Shown: positions 25,482 through 33,689 of the stretch, one piece after another
Numbering within the stretch: position 1 is the stretch's first letter
Layout of the letters: every line of letters begins with the position of its first letter
Assembly (NCBI GenBank): GCA_937936675.1
Contig: CALDDL010000280.1
Coordinates: forward strand, 1 to 33,731
Origin: an uncultured bacterium
Lineage (GTDB): Bacteria; Bacteroidota; Ignavibacteria; Ignavibacteriales; Melioribacteraceae
Reading direction: 5' to 3'
Length of the DNA stretch: 33,731 nt
Translations under genes and position numbers: made by a program
Notes under the pieces: generated by a model
Told to the model about the DNA's origin: nothing
What the model saw: the letters and a program-made list of their open reading frames with translations, nothing else
Database searches by the model: none

Positions 25482-26106
25482 TATAAGGTGCCAATTTGGT
25501 TTTTAATTGTTTTATTATTTTTGAATGAATTTGCGAAATTCTTGAAACAGTGATATTTAATAACTTTGAAATATCCTGATAATTTAGTTCTTCATAATAA
25601 TAGAGACTTAGAATAGTTCTGTCTCTTTCATTAAGTTCTTTGATCAAAGCAATTAATTTTGCCTTTGTTTCGCCTTTCTCTAGGATATCATCAGGCTCTA
25701 ATCCGTTATCGGAGATTAATTCATAAACCTGCATTCCATCATCTTCGTGGACTGTTTTATTGAGAGATACTCTTTTAGTTGTATTAACTGAGATTGAATC
25801 GCTGTCCAATGCTGTTTCATATTTTGGACTGTATTTTCTAAGTTCGTCATATATTTTTCCTCTGATTCTTTGGATCGCATAAGTTTCAAATTTTGTACCG
25901 AAATCAGGATCAAATCTATCTATTGCTTCGCTTAGACCTTCTATGCCGAATTGAAAGAAATCTCGACGATCAAATATGTCATTATAATTGAAATTAGATT
26001 TATGAATTACATAGTGCACTAAGTTTACATAATTCATAATAATCTGTTTTTTCAAATCAGATGTCGGATTAACTTTAAACGATGTCCACAAATTTGAATT
26101 ATTCAT
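25474..26106 (-). CDS. fliA: Flagellar sigma factor FliA (sigma-28) with reduced sigma3 domain
   Basis: A 210-residue sigma factor. Region 2 (about 17-90) is well conserved, including DFFQFGIEGL, AIDRFDPDFGTKFETYA and QRIRGKIYDELR. Region 4 (about 150-205) has the helix-turn-helix Y-Q-D-I-S-K-L-L-N-I-T-V-S-R-I-S-Q-I-H-S. Compared with the E. coli FliA sequence as I recall it, about 35 residues are missing between DELR and the ELISDN segment, where the sigma3 domain normally lies; only about 20 linker residues remain. It overlaps both neighbours by 8 nt. Its likely targets here are the promoters at 8904-8930 and 3014-3040. Confidence 0.93.
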   Translation of the reverse strand: MNNSNLWTSFKVNPTSDLKKQIIMNYVNLVHYVIHKSNFNYNDIFDRRDFFQFGIEGLSEAIDRFDPDFGTKFETYAIQRIRGKIYDELRKYSPKYETALDSDSISVNTTKRVSLNKTVHEDDGMQVYELISDNGLEPDDILEKGETKAKLIALIKELNERDRTILSLYYYEELNYQDISKLLNITVSRISQIHSKIIKQLKTKLAPYND

Positions 26107-26335
26107 TCTTATTGGTTCCCGCTAAATCTTCTGAATAGCTATTTATTTTATCAAACGAATTTTTATTAATTGAACGAATTAGCATTATTGATAATAGACT
26201 TAACATTACTGTTAGAATGATAAAGATCGTAAATGAATTAAGAACGATCTGTGCAAGGGAATCCCCTTTCTGTGTAAAATATATTATGGAAAAGAAGAAC
26301 ACGAGTAACCCGAATTGAAATATTATTTTGTTCAT
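26099..26335 (-). CDS. Small two-span membrane protein ahead of fliA, unknown
   Basis: A 78-residue protein that I do not recognise. It has two hydrophobic segments (about residues 4-20 and 28-50) and a short polar C-terminal tail. The start at 26335 was chosen because AAAGGAGA lies 6 nt upstream; an in-frame ATG at 26383 would add 16 residues but overlaps the candidate promoter. It is first in the segment that begins after the 89-nt gap, and it overlaps the fliA start by 8 nt, so the two are probably coupled. The topology is compatible with a membrane partner or anti-sigma-like protein, but nothing in the sequence shows that function. Confidence 0.7.
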   Translation of the reverse strand: MNKIIFQFGLLVFFFSIIYFTQKGDSLAQIVLNSFTIFIILTVMLSLLSIMLIRSINKNSFDKINSYSEDLAGTNKNE

Positions 26336-26361
26336 TATCTCTCCTTTGTTTCTGATAAATA

Positions 26362-26397
26362 AACAAACATTATACCAAAGCAAAAAATGCTCTTTTT
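26362..26397 (-). promoter_or_regulatory. Candidate promoter in the flhG-fliA gap
   Basis: The 89 nt between the flhG stop and the next start (26336-26424) hold a TATAAT at 26369-26374 preceded by GG. The matching -35 position (26392-26397) is only AAAAAG. The same bases also read TGGTATAATGTTTGTT (26362-26377), which fits the sigma-54 pattern TGGYAYR-N4-TTGCW except for T instead of C at the -12 element. Either reading would start a transcript about 25 nt ahead of the small membrane protein and fliA. The call is tentative. Confidence 0.35.
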
Positions 26398-26424
26398 AGC
26401 GTGTATTAGCTGTTTTAGGGGTTA

Positions 26425-27273
26425 TTATTGAAGGTTTGATATCAGTCTATGGTTATTATTAGCCACATGACCGATTTTAATGAATCTTTCTGCAATTTCT
26501 GATATTTCTGATATTATTTGAGAGGTTGGAGCGGTGATTGATAGCAATTTTTGTGATTTAATCGATTTTGTTACAAGATCAGAATTTGATACTAATCCCA
26601 ATAATTTTACATCTATCGATAAAAAGTGGGTAACAGCAGAATTTAGGTTGCTAAATGCCGTGTTCCCTTCTTCTTTACTATCACTTTTGTTTATTACTAT
26701 TGTATTAAAAGGTTTTAATTCGTTTACAGCACAATATTTTAGAATCACATAAGCATCCATTATGGAGGTCGGCTCCGGTAAGGTAACTATTATATTATAG
26801 TCGGAATAAGATATTTGTCTTAAAGTCATATCATTTCCGCCTGCTGCACTATCGAGTATTATATAATCATATTTATCTGCTAATTTTTCAATACTAAAAA
26901 AAGTACGTTCAATCTTCTCTTCATTAATTTGAACGTTGCTATCAAATCCCGAATCACCGAAAATTATGTCCAAATAATCTGAATTATGTTCGATTAATTC
27001 ACCTAAAGAAAGACGATCTAAGAAAAATTCTGATAGTGGACTTGCAACTGTTTTATTTAAAAATAGATGAAGATTAGCGAAATTATAATCAAAATCGATC
27101 AAAAGAATCTTTTTTTTTCTTTTAGCTAATTGGGCGGCAAAATTAAGAGCGAAAAAAGATTTTCCTGTACCTCCCTTACCCGAGATAACAGAAACTATTT
27201 TAGCAGAATTGGCAGCCGAATCTCTTTTCTTGAGATTAAATAATTCTATCAGTCTGGTAGCTTGGCTATCCAT
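26425..27273 (-). CDS. flhG: MinD-like ATPase FlhG (FleN/YlxH), flagellar number control
   Basis: A 282-residue ParA/MinD-type ATPase with the deviant Walker A SGKGGTGKSF at about residues 31-40 and the switch LDSAAGG. The N-terminus reads MDSQATRLIEL, close to the DQAxxLR helix through which FlhG stimulates the FlhF GTPase; the first D and the R are replaced here. The ATPase usually ends in a membrane-targeting helix, and the C-terminal EIAERFIKIGHV may serve that role. FlhG limits flagellar number. An 89-nt intergenic region follows, the largest gap in this part of the cluster. Confidence 0.95.
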   Translation of the reverse strand: MDSQATRLIELFNLKKRDSAANSAKIVSVISGKGGTGKSFFALNFAAQLAKRKKKILLIDFDYNFANLHLFLNKTVASPLSEFFLDRLSLGELIEHNSDYLDIIFGDSGFDSNVQINEEKIERTFFSIEKLADKYDYIILDSAAGGNDMTLRQISYSDYNIIVTLPEPTSIMDAYVILKYCAVNELKPFNTIVINKSDSKEEGNTAFSNLNSAVTHFLSIDVKLLGLVSNSDLVTKSIKSQKLLSITAPTSQIISEISEIAERFIKIGHVANNNHRLISNLQ

Positions 27274-28398
27274 TTAATATAACTTCCCCGAGAATATGAG
27301 ATTAGCAATATACTCGCTGCTTACTGCAAGTATGTCATCAGGGATCACTTGACCGTTTGTGATAAAAGTAATCGGTGTATTAAAGTTATAAGATAAATTA
27401 AGAATTGCACCATAAGAAGCTGCTTCATCGGCTTTAGTAAAGATCACTGACTTATAATCAAAAATCTTAAATTTAGTTGAGATATCATTCAAAGTCCGAG
27501 GAGCAGTTGCTGCGCTTACTACGAGCATCACATCATCAACTTTAGCCACATCTAAATACTCTTTTATTTTACTTAAGTTATCGGAATTTCTTTGACTGCG
27601 TCCTACCGTATCAATAAAAACAATATCTTTATCGCTGAATTTATTTAATAGCTTTTTCATATCAGCCGGCTCATAAGCAGCAGCCATCTCTATATCGCTT
27701 ATCTCAGAAAAAATTCTTAATTGATCTATTGCTCCGAGTCGGAAAGTGTCAATTGTAATCAGACCGACTTTAAGTTTATGAATAATTTTAGAGATTACAG
27801 CTAGCTTTGCAATACAGGTGGTCTTACCAACACCTGTTGGACCAACAAGTGCAATTTTTACGGTCTTTCCCTTCTTTACTTTAAATTCTTTTGTGGTTAC
27901 CATAGAAGAAAGACTGGAAAGCAAGTAAGATTCAAGATTTTTTTCTTCCACTAATCCTGAATAATTATCCAAATGTTTTACTATCTCTTTGACTATCGGT
28001 TTTTGAATATCTCTTTCCAGAAGAAGGTCAGAATACTCTTTTATTTTTTTATCAAGCTTTTCACTTTTAAAATGACTTTGTGGTTTTGTCTGACTAACAA
28101 CAGCTTCTGCTTCAGAACTTGCAGTTCTGCTTTCAGGATTAAAAATTTTCTTATTAATCCCATCAATCTCTTTTTCGTAAATATTTTTTGATTCTTTTTT
28201 TAATTCATTATTCTTACCGGAATTCTTTTTTATTATCTCATCGGCACCGGCAGTAATTTCAAACATCTTCTTAGCGTTGAATTTTCTATCACCTTCAATG
28301 ACCCTCGTTCCTAGTATTATTGCATCTCCGCCTAATTCTTCTTTCATCATTTCGGTAGCTTCTTTTAATGTCGGAGCAGTAAATTTTTTAATCTGCAT
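27274..28398 (-). CDS. flhF: SRP-type GTPase FlhF, flagellar placement
   Basis: A 374-residue protein: a basic N-terminal domain (1-50), a low-complexity lysine/glutamate linker (55-120), then the N and G domains of an SRP-family GTPase. The P-loop is GPTGVGKTT at about residues 186-194, followed by TIDTFRLGAIDQL and the DTVGR switch. FlhF sets the site, and often the number, of flagella, usually at a pole, together with FlhG. A strong ribosome site (AGAGGTGG) lies inside the end of flhA. The next gene, flhG, starts immediately after the stop. Confidence 0.96.
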   Translation of the reverse strand: MQIKKFTAPTLKEATEMMKEELGGDAIILGTRVIEGDRKFNAKKMFEITAGADEIIKKNSGKNNELKKESKNIYEKEIDGINKKIFNPESRTASSEAEAVVSQTKPQSHFKSEKLDKKIKEYSDLLLERDIQKPIVKEIVKHLDNYSGLVEEKNLESYLLSSLSSMVTTKEFKVKKGKTVKIALVGPTGVGKTTCIAKLAVISKIIHKLKVGLITIDTFRLGAIDQLRIFSEISDIEMAAAYEPADMKKLLNKFSDKDIVFIDTVGRSQRNSDNLSKIKEYLDVAKVDDVMLVVSAATAPRTLNDISTKFKIFDYKSVIFTKADEAASYGAILNLSYNFNTPITFITNGQVIPDDILAVSSEYIANLIFSGKLY

Positions 28399-30436
28399 TA
28401 TCCACCTCTAACTTTCCAATAAATTCTATTTCAACATTAGCCGGAAGTTCGCTATATGAAAGCATAATTAATTCCGGGAAACTTGTATTTATTAAACGAT
28501 AAAAATAGGGTCTGATAGCAGCCGAAGTAATTAATATCGGCTGATAACCTAATTTAAATATCTTTTCCAATTCGCTTATTAATCTTTGGTTCAATCCACG
28601 AAGCACTTGCGGACTAAGTCCTAGAGTAACTACACTATCTTTCTGGGATTGAAGTGAACGCGTAATCATTCCCTCTAATTGATCACCGATAGCTAGTGCA
28701 TGAATGATGCCGTTCTGATCTTTATAAAGATTTGCTATCGTATCCCCTATTGAATGTCTTACATATTCTGTAAGTACATCGATATTCTTAGTAGTTTTTG
28801 AATAATCTATTAACGCTTCTAAGATGCGCACTAAATCCTTAATAGGAATACCTTCTTTTAGCAATGATTGTAATACCTTTTGGATAGTACCAAGATTAAG
28901 AGAATCGGGATTAATATCATCGACAACTGCCGGATATTCTTTCTTCAAGTTTTCGAGAAGTTGTTTTACTTCTTGGCGCGATAATATCTTATCAAAATTC
29001 TTCTTTAATGCTTCTTGAAGATGAGTAGCCAAAACAGAAATAGCATCGACAACTGTATAACCTAATAGTTCTGCGCGTTCTTTATCCTCGTGATTAATCC
29101 AATAACTTTGGAGATTAAATGCCGGATCGGTAGTGGGAATTCCCGCAATTTGTTCATCAATCATACCCGGATTCATTGCTAAATAGCGATCCGGATAGAT
29201 CTCAAAATCAGCGACTAAAGTACCTTTAATTTTAATAATATATTCGTTCGGTGAAAGTTGTAAGTTATCCCTCACTCTCACCGGCGGGACAAGAACACCG
29301 TAATCTAGTGCTATCATCTTCCTTGTCGAAGAGATCTTTTGGAATAAAGTTCCACCTTGCTTCTCATCAACCAAACTAATTAGACCATAACCAATTTCCA
29401 CTTCGATAGGATCGACTTGTAAATATTGTTCAACTTTTTCTTCGGCGGGTTCGGCTTCAATTGTTTCTTCTTCTTTTGCCTTGCCTTCTCCTTCTGTTCT
29501 AATATCTTTTTTAGATACATAAGATGAAACACCAAGAACAACACTTATAATTAAAAATGGGATAGTGGGCATTCCCGGAATTAATGCAAAAAGGAATATC
29601 GCGCCTGAAACCGTTCCAAGTACTCTTGGATTGGCGAATAGCTGCGTTTTCATTTGGAAATCAAGTGCAGTACCTGCGGCACTCCTAGTTACTACAAAAC
29701 CTGCAGCAGTCGCAATAATAAGTGCAGGGACCTGTGATACTAATCCATCACCAATCGTTAATATTGTATAAGTTTGCAAAGCATCCGAAAAACTTAATCC
29801 TCTCTGGAGTACTCCAATAATAAAACCGCCAAGAATATTGATTCCATTAATTACCAAACCGGCGACTGCATCTCCTTTAACGAACTTACTTGCACCATCC
29901 ATTGCACCAAAAAATTCTGCCTCGCGAGAAATAATATCTCTTCTCTTTCTGGCATCAGCTTCTGAGATTAAGCCTGTATTTAAATCCGCATCGATTGCCA
30001 TCTGCTTTCCGGGCATAGCATCAAGAGTAAATCTAGCGGCTACTTCAGATATTCTACCTGAACCTTTTACGATAACTATAAACTGGATTACAATAAGAAT
30101 AATAAAGATTACAAAACCAACTACATAATTACCGCCAACAACGAAAGAACCAAACGATTCGATAACCTGTCCGGCATATCCATCTATTAAGATTAAACGA
30201 GTGGAACTAATATTAAGACCCAGACGGAATAATGTAGTTATTAGTAATAAGCCGGGGAAAACTGAGATATCCAAAGGGCTTTGGATATATAAGGAGACTA
30301 TTAATACCAGTACAGCTAAAGTAATATTTAGAGCAAGGAGAAAATCCAGCATATAAGCAGGTAGAGGAATAAGTAGAAGCCCGAGCATAAAGATTAATCC
30401 AAATGCTAAGAGTATATCGCTATTTTTGCCGAACAT
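28388..30436 (-). CDS. flhA: Flagellar export-gate protein FlhA
   Basis: A 682-residue protein from the ATG at 30436; a TTG two codons earlier (30442) is an alternative start. It has an N-terminal block of about eight membrane helices and a large cytoplasmic domain that forms a nonameric ring and receives export substrates. The FHIPEP family signature is clear (SEVAARFTLDAMPGKQMAID), followed by MDGASKFVKGDAVAG. The linker after the membrane domain (about residues 320-345) is rich in glutamate. The gene overlaps flhF by 11 nt. Confidence 0.98.
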   Translation of the reverse strand: MFGKNSDILLAFGLIFMLGLLLIPLPAYMLDFLLALNITLAVLVLIVSLYIQSPLDISVFPGLLLITTLFRLGLNISSTRLILIDGYAGQVIESFGSFVVGGNYVVGFVIFIILIVIQFIVIVKGSGRISEVAARFTLDAMPGKQMAIDADLNTGLISEADARKRRDIISREAEFFGAMDGASKFVKGDAVAGLVINGINILGGFIIGVLQRGLSFSDALQTYTILTIGDGLVSQVPALIIATAAGFVVTRSAAGTALDFQMKTQLFANPRVLGTVSGAIFLFALIPGMPTIPFLIISVVLGVSSYVSKKDIRTEGEGKAKEEETIEAEPAEEKVEQYLQVDPIEVEIGYGLISLVDEKQGGTLFQKISSTRKMIALDYGVLVPPVRVRDNLQLSPNEYIIKIKGTLVADFEIYPDRYLAMNPGMIDEQIAGIPTTDPAFNLQSYWINHEDKERAELLGYTVVDAISVLATHLQEALKKNFDKILSRQEVKQLLENLKKEYPAVVDDINPDSLNLGTIQKVLQSLLKEGIPIKDLVRILEALIDYSKTTKNIDVLTEYVRHSIGDTIANLYKDQNGIIHALAIGDQLEGMITRSLQSQKDSVVTLGLSPQVLRGLNQRLISELEKIFKLGYQPILITSAAIRPYFYRLINTSFPELIMLSYSELPANVEIEFIGKLEVDNAD

Positions 30437-30443
30437 TTTCAAG

Positions 30444-31529
30444 TTATATTATGCTTCTTCTCTTTTTCATATTCTTTAATTGGAATATATACGCCAAAAT
30501 TTGTGCCACAGCTTTGAATAATTTTGCCGGAATAAAGTCCCCAATTTCGCATGTTTTATATAAAGCACGCGCTAACTGTACATCTTCGTGCAATGGTACA
30601 TTATTATCCACACCTAACTTTTTAATTCTTTGTGCTAATTCGTCTAAACCTTTAGCTACTACCTTGGGAGCGGCATCTTTTTGAAGGTCATATTTAAGAG
30701 CCACGGCAACGTGAGTCGGATTTGTAATTATTACATCTGCGGTCGGAATATCCTGCATCATTCGGTTTCTTGCTGACATAATCATTTTTTTTCTAATTTG
30801 AGACTTAACATGAGGATCGCCTTCTTGCTGCTTATTCTCCTCTTTTGTCTCTTCTTTAGTCATCATCATGTCTTTCTTAAATTTAAATTTTTGGAATAAG
30901 AAATCTACCGATGCTATAACGGTGAAACATAATACTATTTTCCAAATTAATGAAAAAGCTGAATCCAGCATAAAAGATACAGTGTCATAAAGACTCAAAT
31001 TAACTAAGGCAACGCTATCTTCAATTAATTTCGAAATAATAAAATATGTAAACAAACCAATGATAAATAATTTCACAAGTGATTTACCCAACTCAACCAT
31101 TGAGTTTGATGAGAAGAAAATTCTCTTTAGCCCCGAGATGGGATTGAATTTACTAAGTTTGAATTCGAAGACTTTTGGAGTGAATTTAAATCCGAATTGA
31201 GCAATATTACTAGCCAAAGCAGCTACGAAAACTCCTCCGAAAACAGGAGCAAGAAGCGTAAAAAAAACAAGTGTCCATTTCAAAAAATACGTTTGAACTA
31301 TATTCTGAGTCATTTTCATTTGAGCAATCGATTTTAATAGCTCGGTTGTAAATTCCCCTATTTCACCCGCAATAAAACTTTTGGTTATAAATAATATTAT
31401 CAATCCAGTACCGAATACAGCTAGAGAATTAATTTCGGCACTTTTAGCCACCTGTCCTTTCTCTCTAGCATCGGAGAGCTTTTTTCCGGTGGCTTGTTCG
31501 GTCTTTTCTTGTCCGCCAGTATCTGCCAT
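30444..31529 (-). CDS. flhB: Flagellar export switch protein FlhB
   Basis: A 361-residue protein. It has the N-terminal E-K-T-E-x-A-T-x-K-K-L-x-D-A-R-E-K-G-Q motif, four membrane helices (about residues 30-210), and a C-terminal cytoplasmic domain with the self-cleaving NPTH motif at about residues 270-273. In known FlhB proteins cleavage between N and P switches export from hook to filament substrates. All elements look intact, so autocleavage is expected. It sits between fliR (1-nt overlap) and flhA. Confidence 0.98.
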   Translation of the reverse strand: MADTGGQEKTEQATGKKLSDAREKGQVAKSAEINSLAVFGTGLIILFITKSFIAGEIGEFTTELLKSIAQMKMTQNIVQTYFLKWTLVFFTLLAPVFGGVFVAALASNIAQFGFKFTPKVFEFKLSKFNPISGLKRIFFSSNSMVELGKSLVKLFIIGLFTYFIISKLIEDSVALVNLSLYDTVSFMLDSAFSLIWKIVLCFTVIASVDFLFQKFKFKKDMMMTKEETKEENKQQEGDPHVKSQIRKKMIMSARNRMMQDIPTADVIITNPTHVAVALKYDLQKDAAPKVVAKGLDELAQRIKKLGVDNNVPLHEDVQLARALYKTCEIGDFIPAKLFKAVAQILAYIFQLKNMKKRRSII

Positions 31530-32305
31530 TATGCCCCCATCGCCCTAATTAATTCAAGAAGTTGATACTCATATCCTTGCAATAAATATTTTACTACTAA
31601 AACATAAAAAGGAATAACTGCAATGATAACGACTAATCCCAAGCCAATCTTTATCGGCTGAGTTACGAAGAATACTTGAATATTAGGAATTACTTTTGCT
31701 ATAATTCCTTCGGCAAGATGAACTAAGAAAAAGGATACCATAATTGGGGAGGCAATTTTTACGGCAATAGTAAATACCATAAAGGAGTATCTGATAAGAA
31801 GATTAATCACCGGTTCATTAATTGTATATTTGCCAATGGGTATTGCAGCAAAAGATGAAACGACTCCGGTAATTATATAATGATGTCCATTAATTATAAA
31901 AAATATCATCATTGCTGCATAAAAAAGTATTTCTCCCATTACATTACCTTGAGTGTCATCTAATGGATTCATTACTTCCGACATCATAAGTCCCATATCA
32001 AATCCGATTAAGAAACCTGCAAATGAAATCCCCCAGAATACAAAATTAATAATGAAACCCATTATGATTCCGGTCAATAATTCCTTAGCTCCAAACATTG
32101 CTATTGCAAAAATGTTCTGATCAACTACAATTTTGCTCGTATCTATGGTAAGAAATACGATATAACTGATTACTAATGAAAGTCCGATCTTGGCAAAGAT
32201 TGGTATTGCTCTATTTCCAAAAACAGGAGCAGTGGAAAACACCCCGATAATTCGTATAAAAATTAGTACAACAATAATAAAATCAGTTATTAATATATCC
32301 GTCAT
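31529..32305 (-). CDS. fliR: Flagellar type III export-gate protein FliR
   Basis: A 258-residue, multi-span membrane protein of normal FliR length. It shows the family features R-I-x-G-x-x-x-x-A-P-V-F-G near residue 20 and G-x-x-x-G-F-x-x-N-F-x-F near the middle. One FliR completes the FliP5Q4R1 gate complex in the inner membrane. It overlaps fliQ by 4 nt and shares one base with the flhB start (TAATG), so the genes are translationally coupled. Confidence 0.97.
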   Translation of the reverse strand: MTDILITDFIIVVLIFIRIIGVFSTAPVFGNRAIPIFAKIGLSLVISYIVFLTIDTSKIVVDQNIFAIAMFGAKELLTGIIMGFIINFVFWGISFAGFLIGFDMGLMMSEVMNPLDDTQGNVMGEILFYAAMMIFFIINGHHYIITGVVSSFAAIPIGKYTINEPVINLLIRYSFMVFTIAVKIASPIMVSFFLVHLAEGIIAKVIPNIQVFFVTQPIKIGLGLVVIIAVIPFYVLVVKYLLQGYEYQLLELIRAMGA

Positions 32306-32571
32306 TTCAGTACAGTTAAGAACATTGTAAACATTCTTGTTGTAAGACCCACCATTTTATCGATGATCCAAGGCAAAAGAAGGATGAACACTAAAATTGT
32401 TGCTATTAGTTTAGGAACGAAAGTAAGAGTCATTTCCTGAATTGAAGTGGCTGCTTGAAAAATGGAGATAAATATACCCACGATTAATGCAACTCCCAAA
32501 AGAGGTAATAAAATAATGAATGATGTATAAAAAGCATCTTTTAAGATTTCTACAATTAATTCTTCGGTCAT
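32302..32571 (-). CDS. fliQ: Flagellar type III export-gate protein FliQ
   Basis: At 89 residues this is the standard FliQ size, with two hydrophobic helices (about residues 15-38 and 52-74). FliQ packs around the FliP-FliR core of the export gate. It contains the conserved Q-A-x-T-x-I-Q-E-x-T-L-x-F-x-P-K pattern between the two helices. The stop overlaps the fliR start by 4 nt (ATGA), and the start is 1 nt after fliP. Confidence 0.98.
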   Translation of the reverse strand: MTEELIVEILKDAFYTSFIILLPLLGVALIVGIFISIFQAATSIQEMTLTFVPKLIATILVFILLLPWIIDKMVGLTTRMFTMFLTVLK

Positions 32572-32572
32572 T

Positions 32573-33349
32573 TTACGAAAAACTCCTTACAAGTGAACCA
32601 ATAATTAAATTCCATCCGTCAACAAGAATAAACAGTAATATCTTGAATGGGAGAGAGATCATCATAGGCGGCATCATCATCATACCCATAGACATTAAAA
32701 TACTCGAAACAATCATATCCACCATAACAAAGGGAACGAACATAAAGAATCCAATTATGAACCCCGCCCTTAATTCACTTAAAACAAATGCAGGGACAAG
32801 AACTAATGTAGAAACTTCATTTCGGTTTGCCGGTTTATCCAATTTTGAAAGCCCAAGAAATAATTCTAAATCTTCATCACGTACATTCTTAAACATAAAT
32901 TCACGTATCGGCTCTATTCCTTTATCATAAGCTTCATTCACGCTCATCTTATTTTCCATTAATGGCTTTAAGGCAATATCATTTACTTTATTCCAAGTGG
33001 GAGACATAATAAAAAAGGTAATAAAGAGAGCTATTCCCGCAAGTATCTGTGCGGGAGGCATCTGTTGAGTGCCTAATGCTGTTTTTAGAAAATGGAATAC
33101 AATTATAATTCTTAAGTATGCAGTTGTCATTATTACAATTGACGGAGCTAATGATAGAACGGTCATCAAAAGTAATATTTGAAGAGTTACCGAGACATCC
33201 TCGCCATTTTGAGCTGCCCCGACATTCAAATCAATTTTGGGAAAAGGAAGGGTTGTTCCACCTGTACCGGAAGCTGCCTGCGCTAAACTTGTTTCATTGA
33301 AAACAAATAACAATAAAATTACTGATGCAAATAATAAAAACTTTTTCAT
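32573..33349 (-). CDS. fliP: Flagellar type III export-gate protein FliP
   Basis: At 258 residues this is the usual FliP length. It begins with a cleavable signal peptide (MKKFLLFASVILLLFVF, cleavage likely after the following AQA), as in other FliP proteins. Family signatures are present: TAYLRIIIVFHFLKTALGTQ and, near the C-terminus, FVMVDMIVSSILMSMGMMM. FliP forms the core of the FliPQR export gate in the inner membrane. The start overlaps fliO by 4 nt, and fliQ starts 1 nt after the stop, as in most flagellar operons. Confidence 0.98.
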   Translation of the reverse strand: MKKFLLFASVILLLFVFNETSLAQAASGTGGTTLPFPKIDLNVGAAQNGEDVSVTLQILLLMTVLSLAPSIVIMTTAYLRIIIVFHFLKTALGTQQMPPAQILAGIALFITFFIMSPTWNKVNDIALKPLMENKMSVNEAYDKGIEPIREFMFKNVRDEDLELFLGLSKLDKPANRNEVSTLVLVPAFVLSELRAGFIIGFFMFVPFVMVDMIVSSILMSMGMMMMPPMMISLPFKILLFILVDGWNLIIGSLVRSFS

Positions 33350-33687
33350 TTCATACCCAAATTCTGCTTAAGTATATCGACGAAAGAACCTTTCTCATTT
33401 AAAGAAATATCATCGATCTCCATACTTTCATCATATTCATATTCTTTTAATAGAGTGATATTATTTTCACTAATACCAAGGAGTAAAACCTTATTTTCCA
33501 CCTTGACAACACTTAAATATTTTTTCGGTAGAATCATTTGGTTATTCATTACTTCTATTTTTAATAATTTTGATTTTCTTCCATTAATTGAAAAAGAGTA
33601 TCTTTTTACTAAAATAAGAGCTCCGAATAAAAGAGCAATTAAAAGAATTAATGGAAACATTCCTTGTATAATTTCCCAGAATGACAT
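33346..33687 (-). CDS. fliO: Flagellar export-gate assembly protein FliO
   Basis: A 113-residue protein with one N-terminal membrane segment (about residues 10-28) followed by a basic stretch and a small cytoplasmic domain containing the pattern ILPKKYLSVVKVENKVLLLGI, which is the usual FliO fold region. FliO helps the FliP ring assemble in the inner membrane. Sequence conservation in FliO is low, so much of the call rests on size, topology and position directly ahead of fliP, with which it overlaps by 4 nt (ATGA). The upstream fliN stop is 2 nt away, so translation is probably coupled. Confidence 0.85.
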   Translation of the reverse strand: MSFWEIIQGMFPLILLIALLFGALILVKRYSFSINGRKSKLLKIEVMNNQMILPKKYLSVVKVENKVLLLGISENNITLLKEYEYDESMEIDDISLNEKGSFVDILKQNLGMK

Positions 33688-33689
33688 AA

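Noticed and set aside
32520..32930. A 136-codon plus-strand frame
   Set aside because: It is antisense to fliP and fliQ, both unambiguous.
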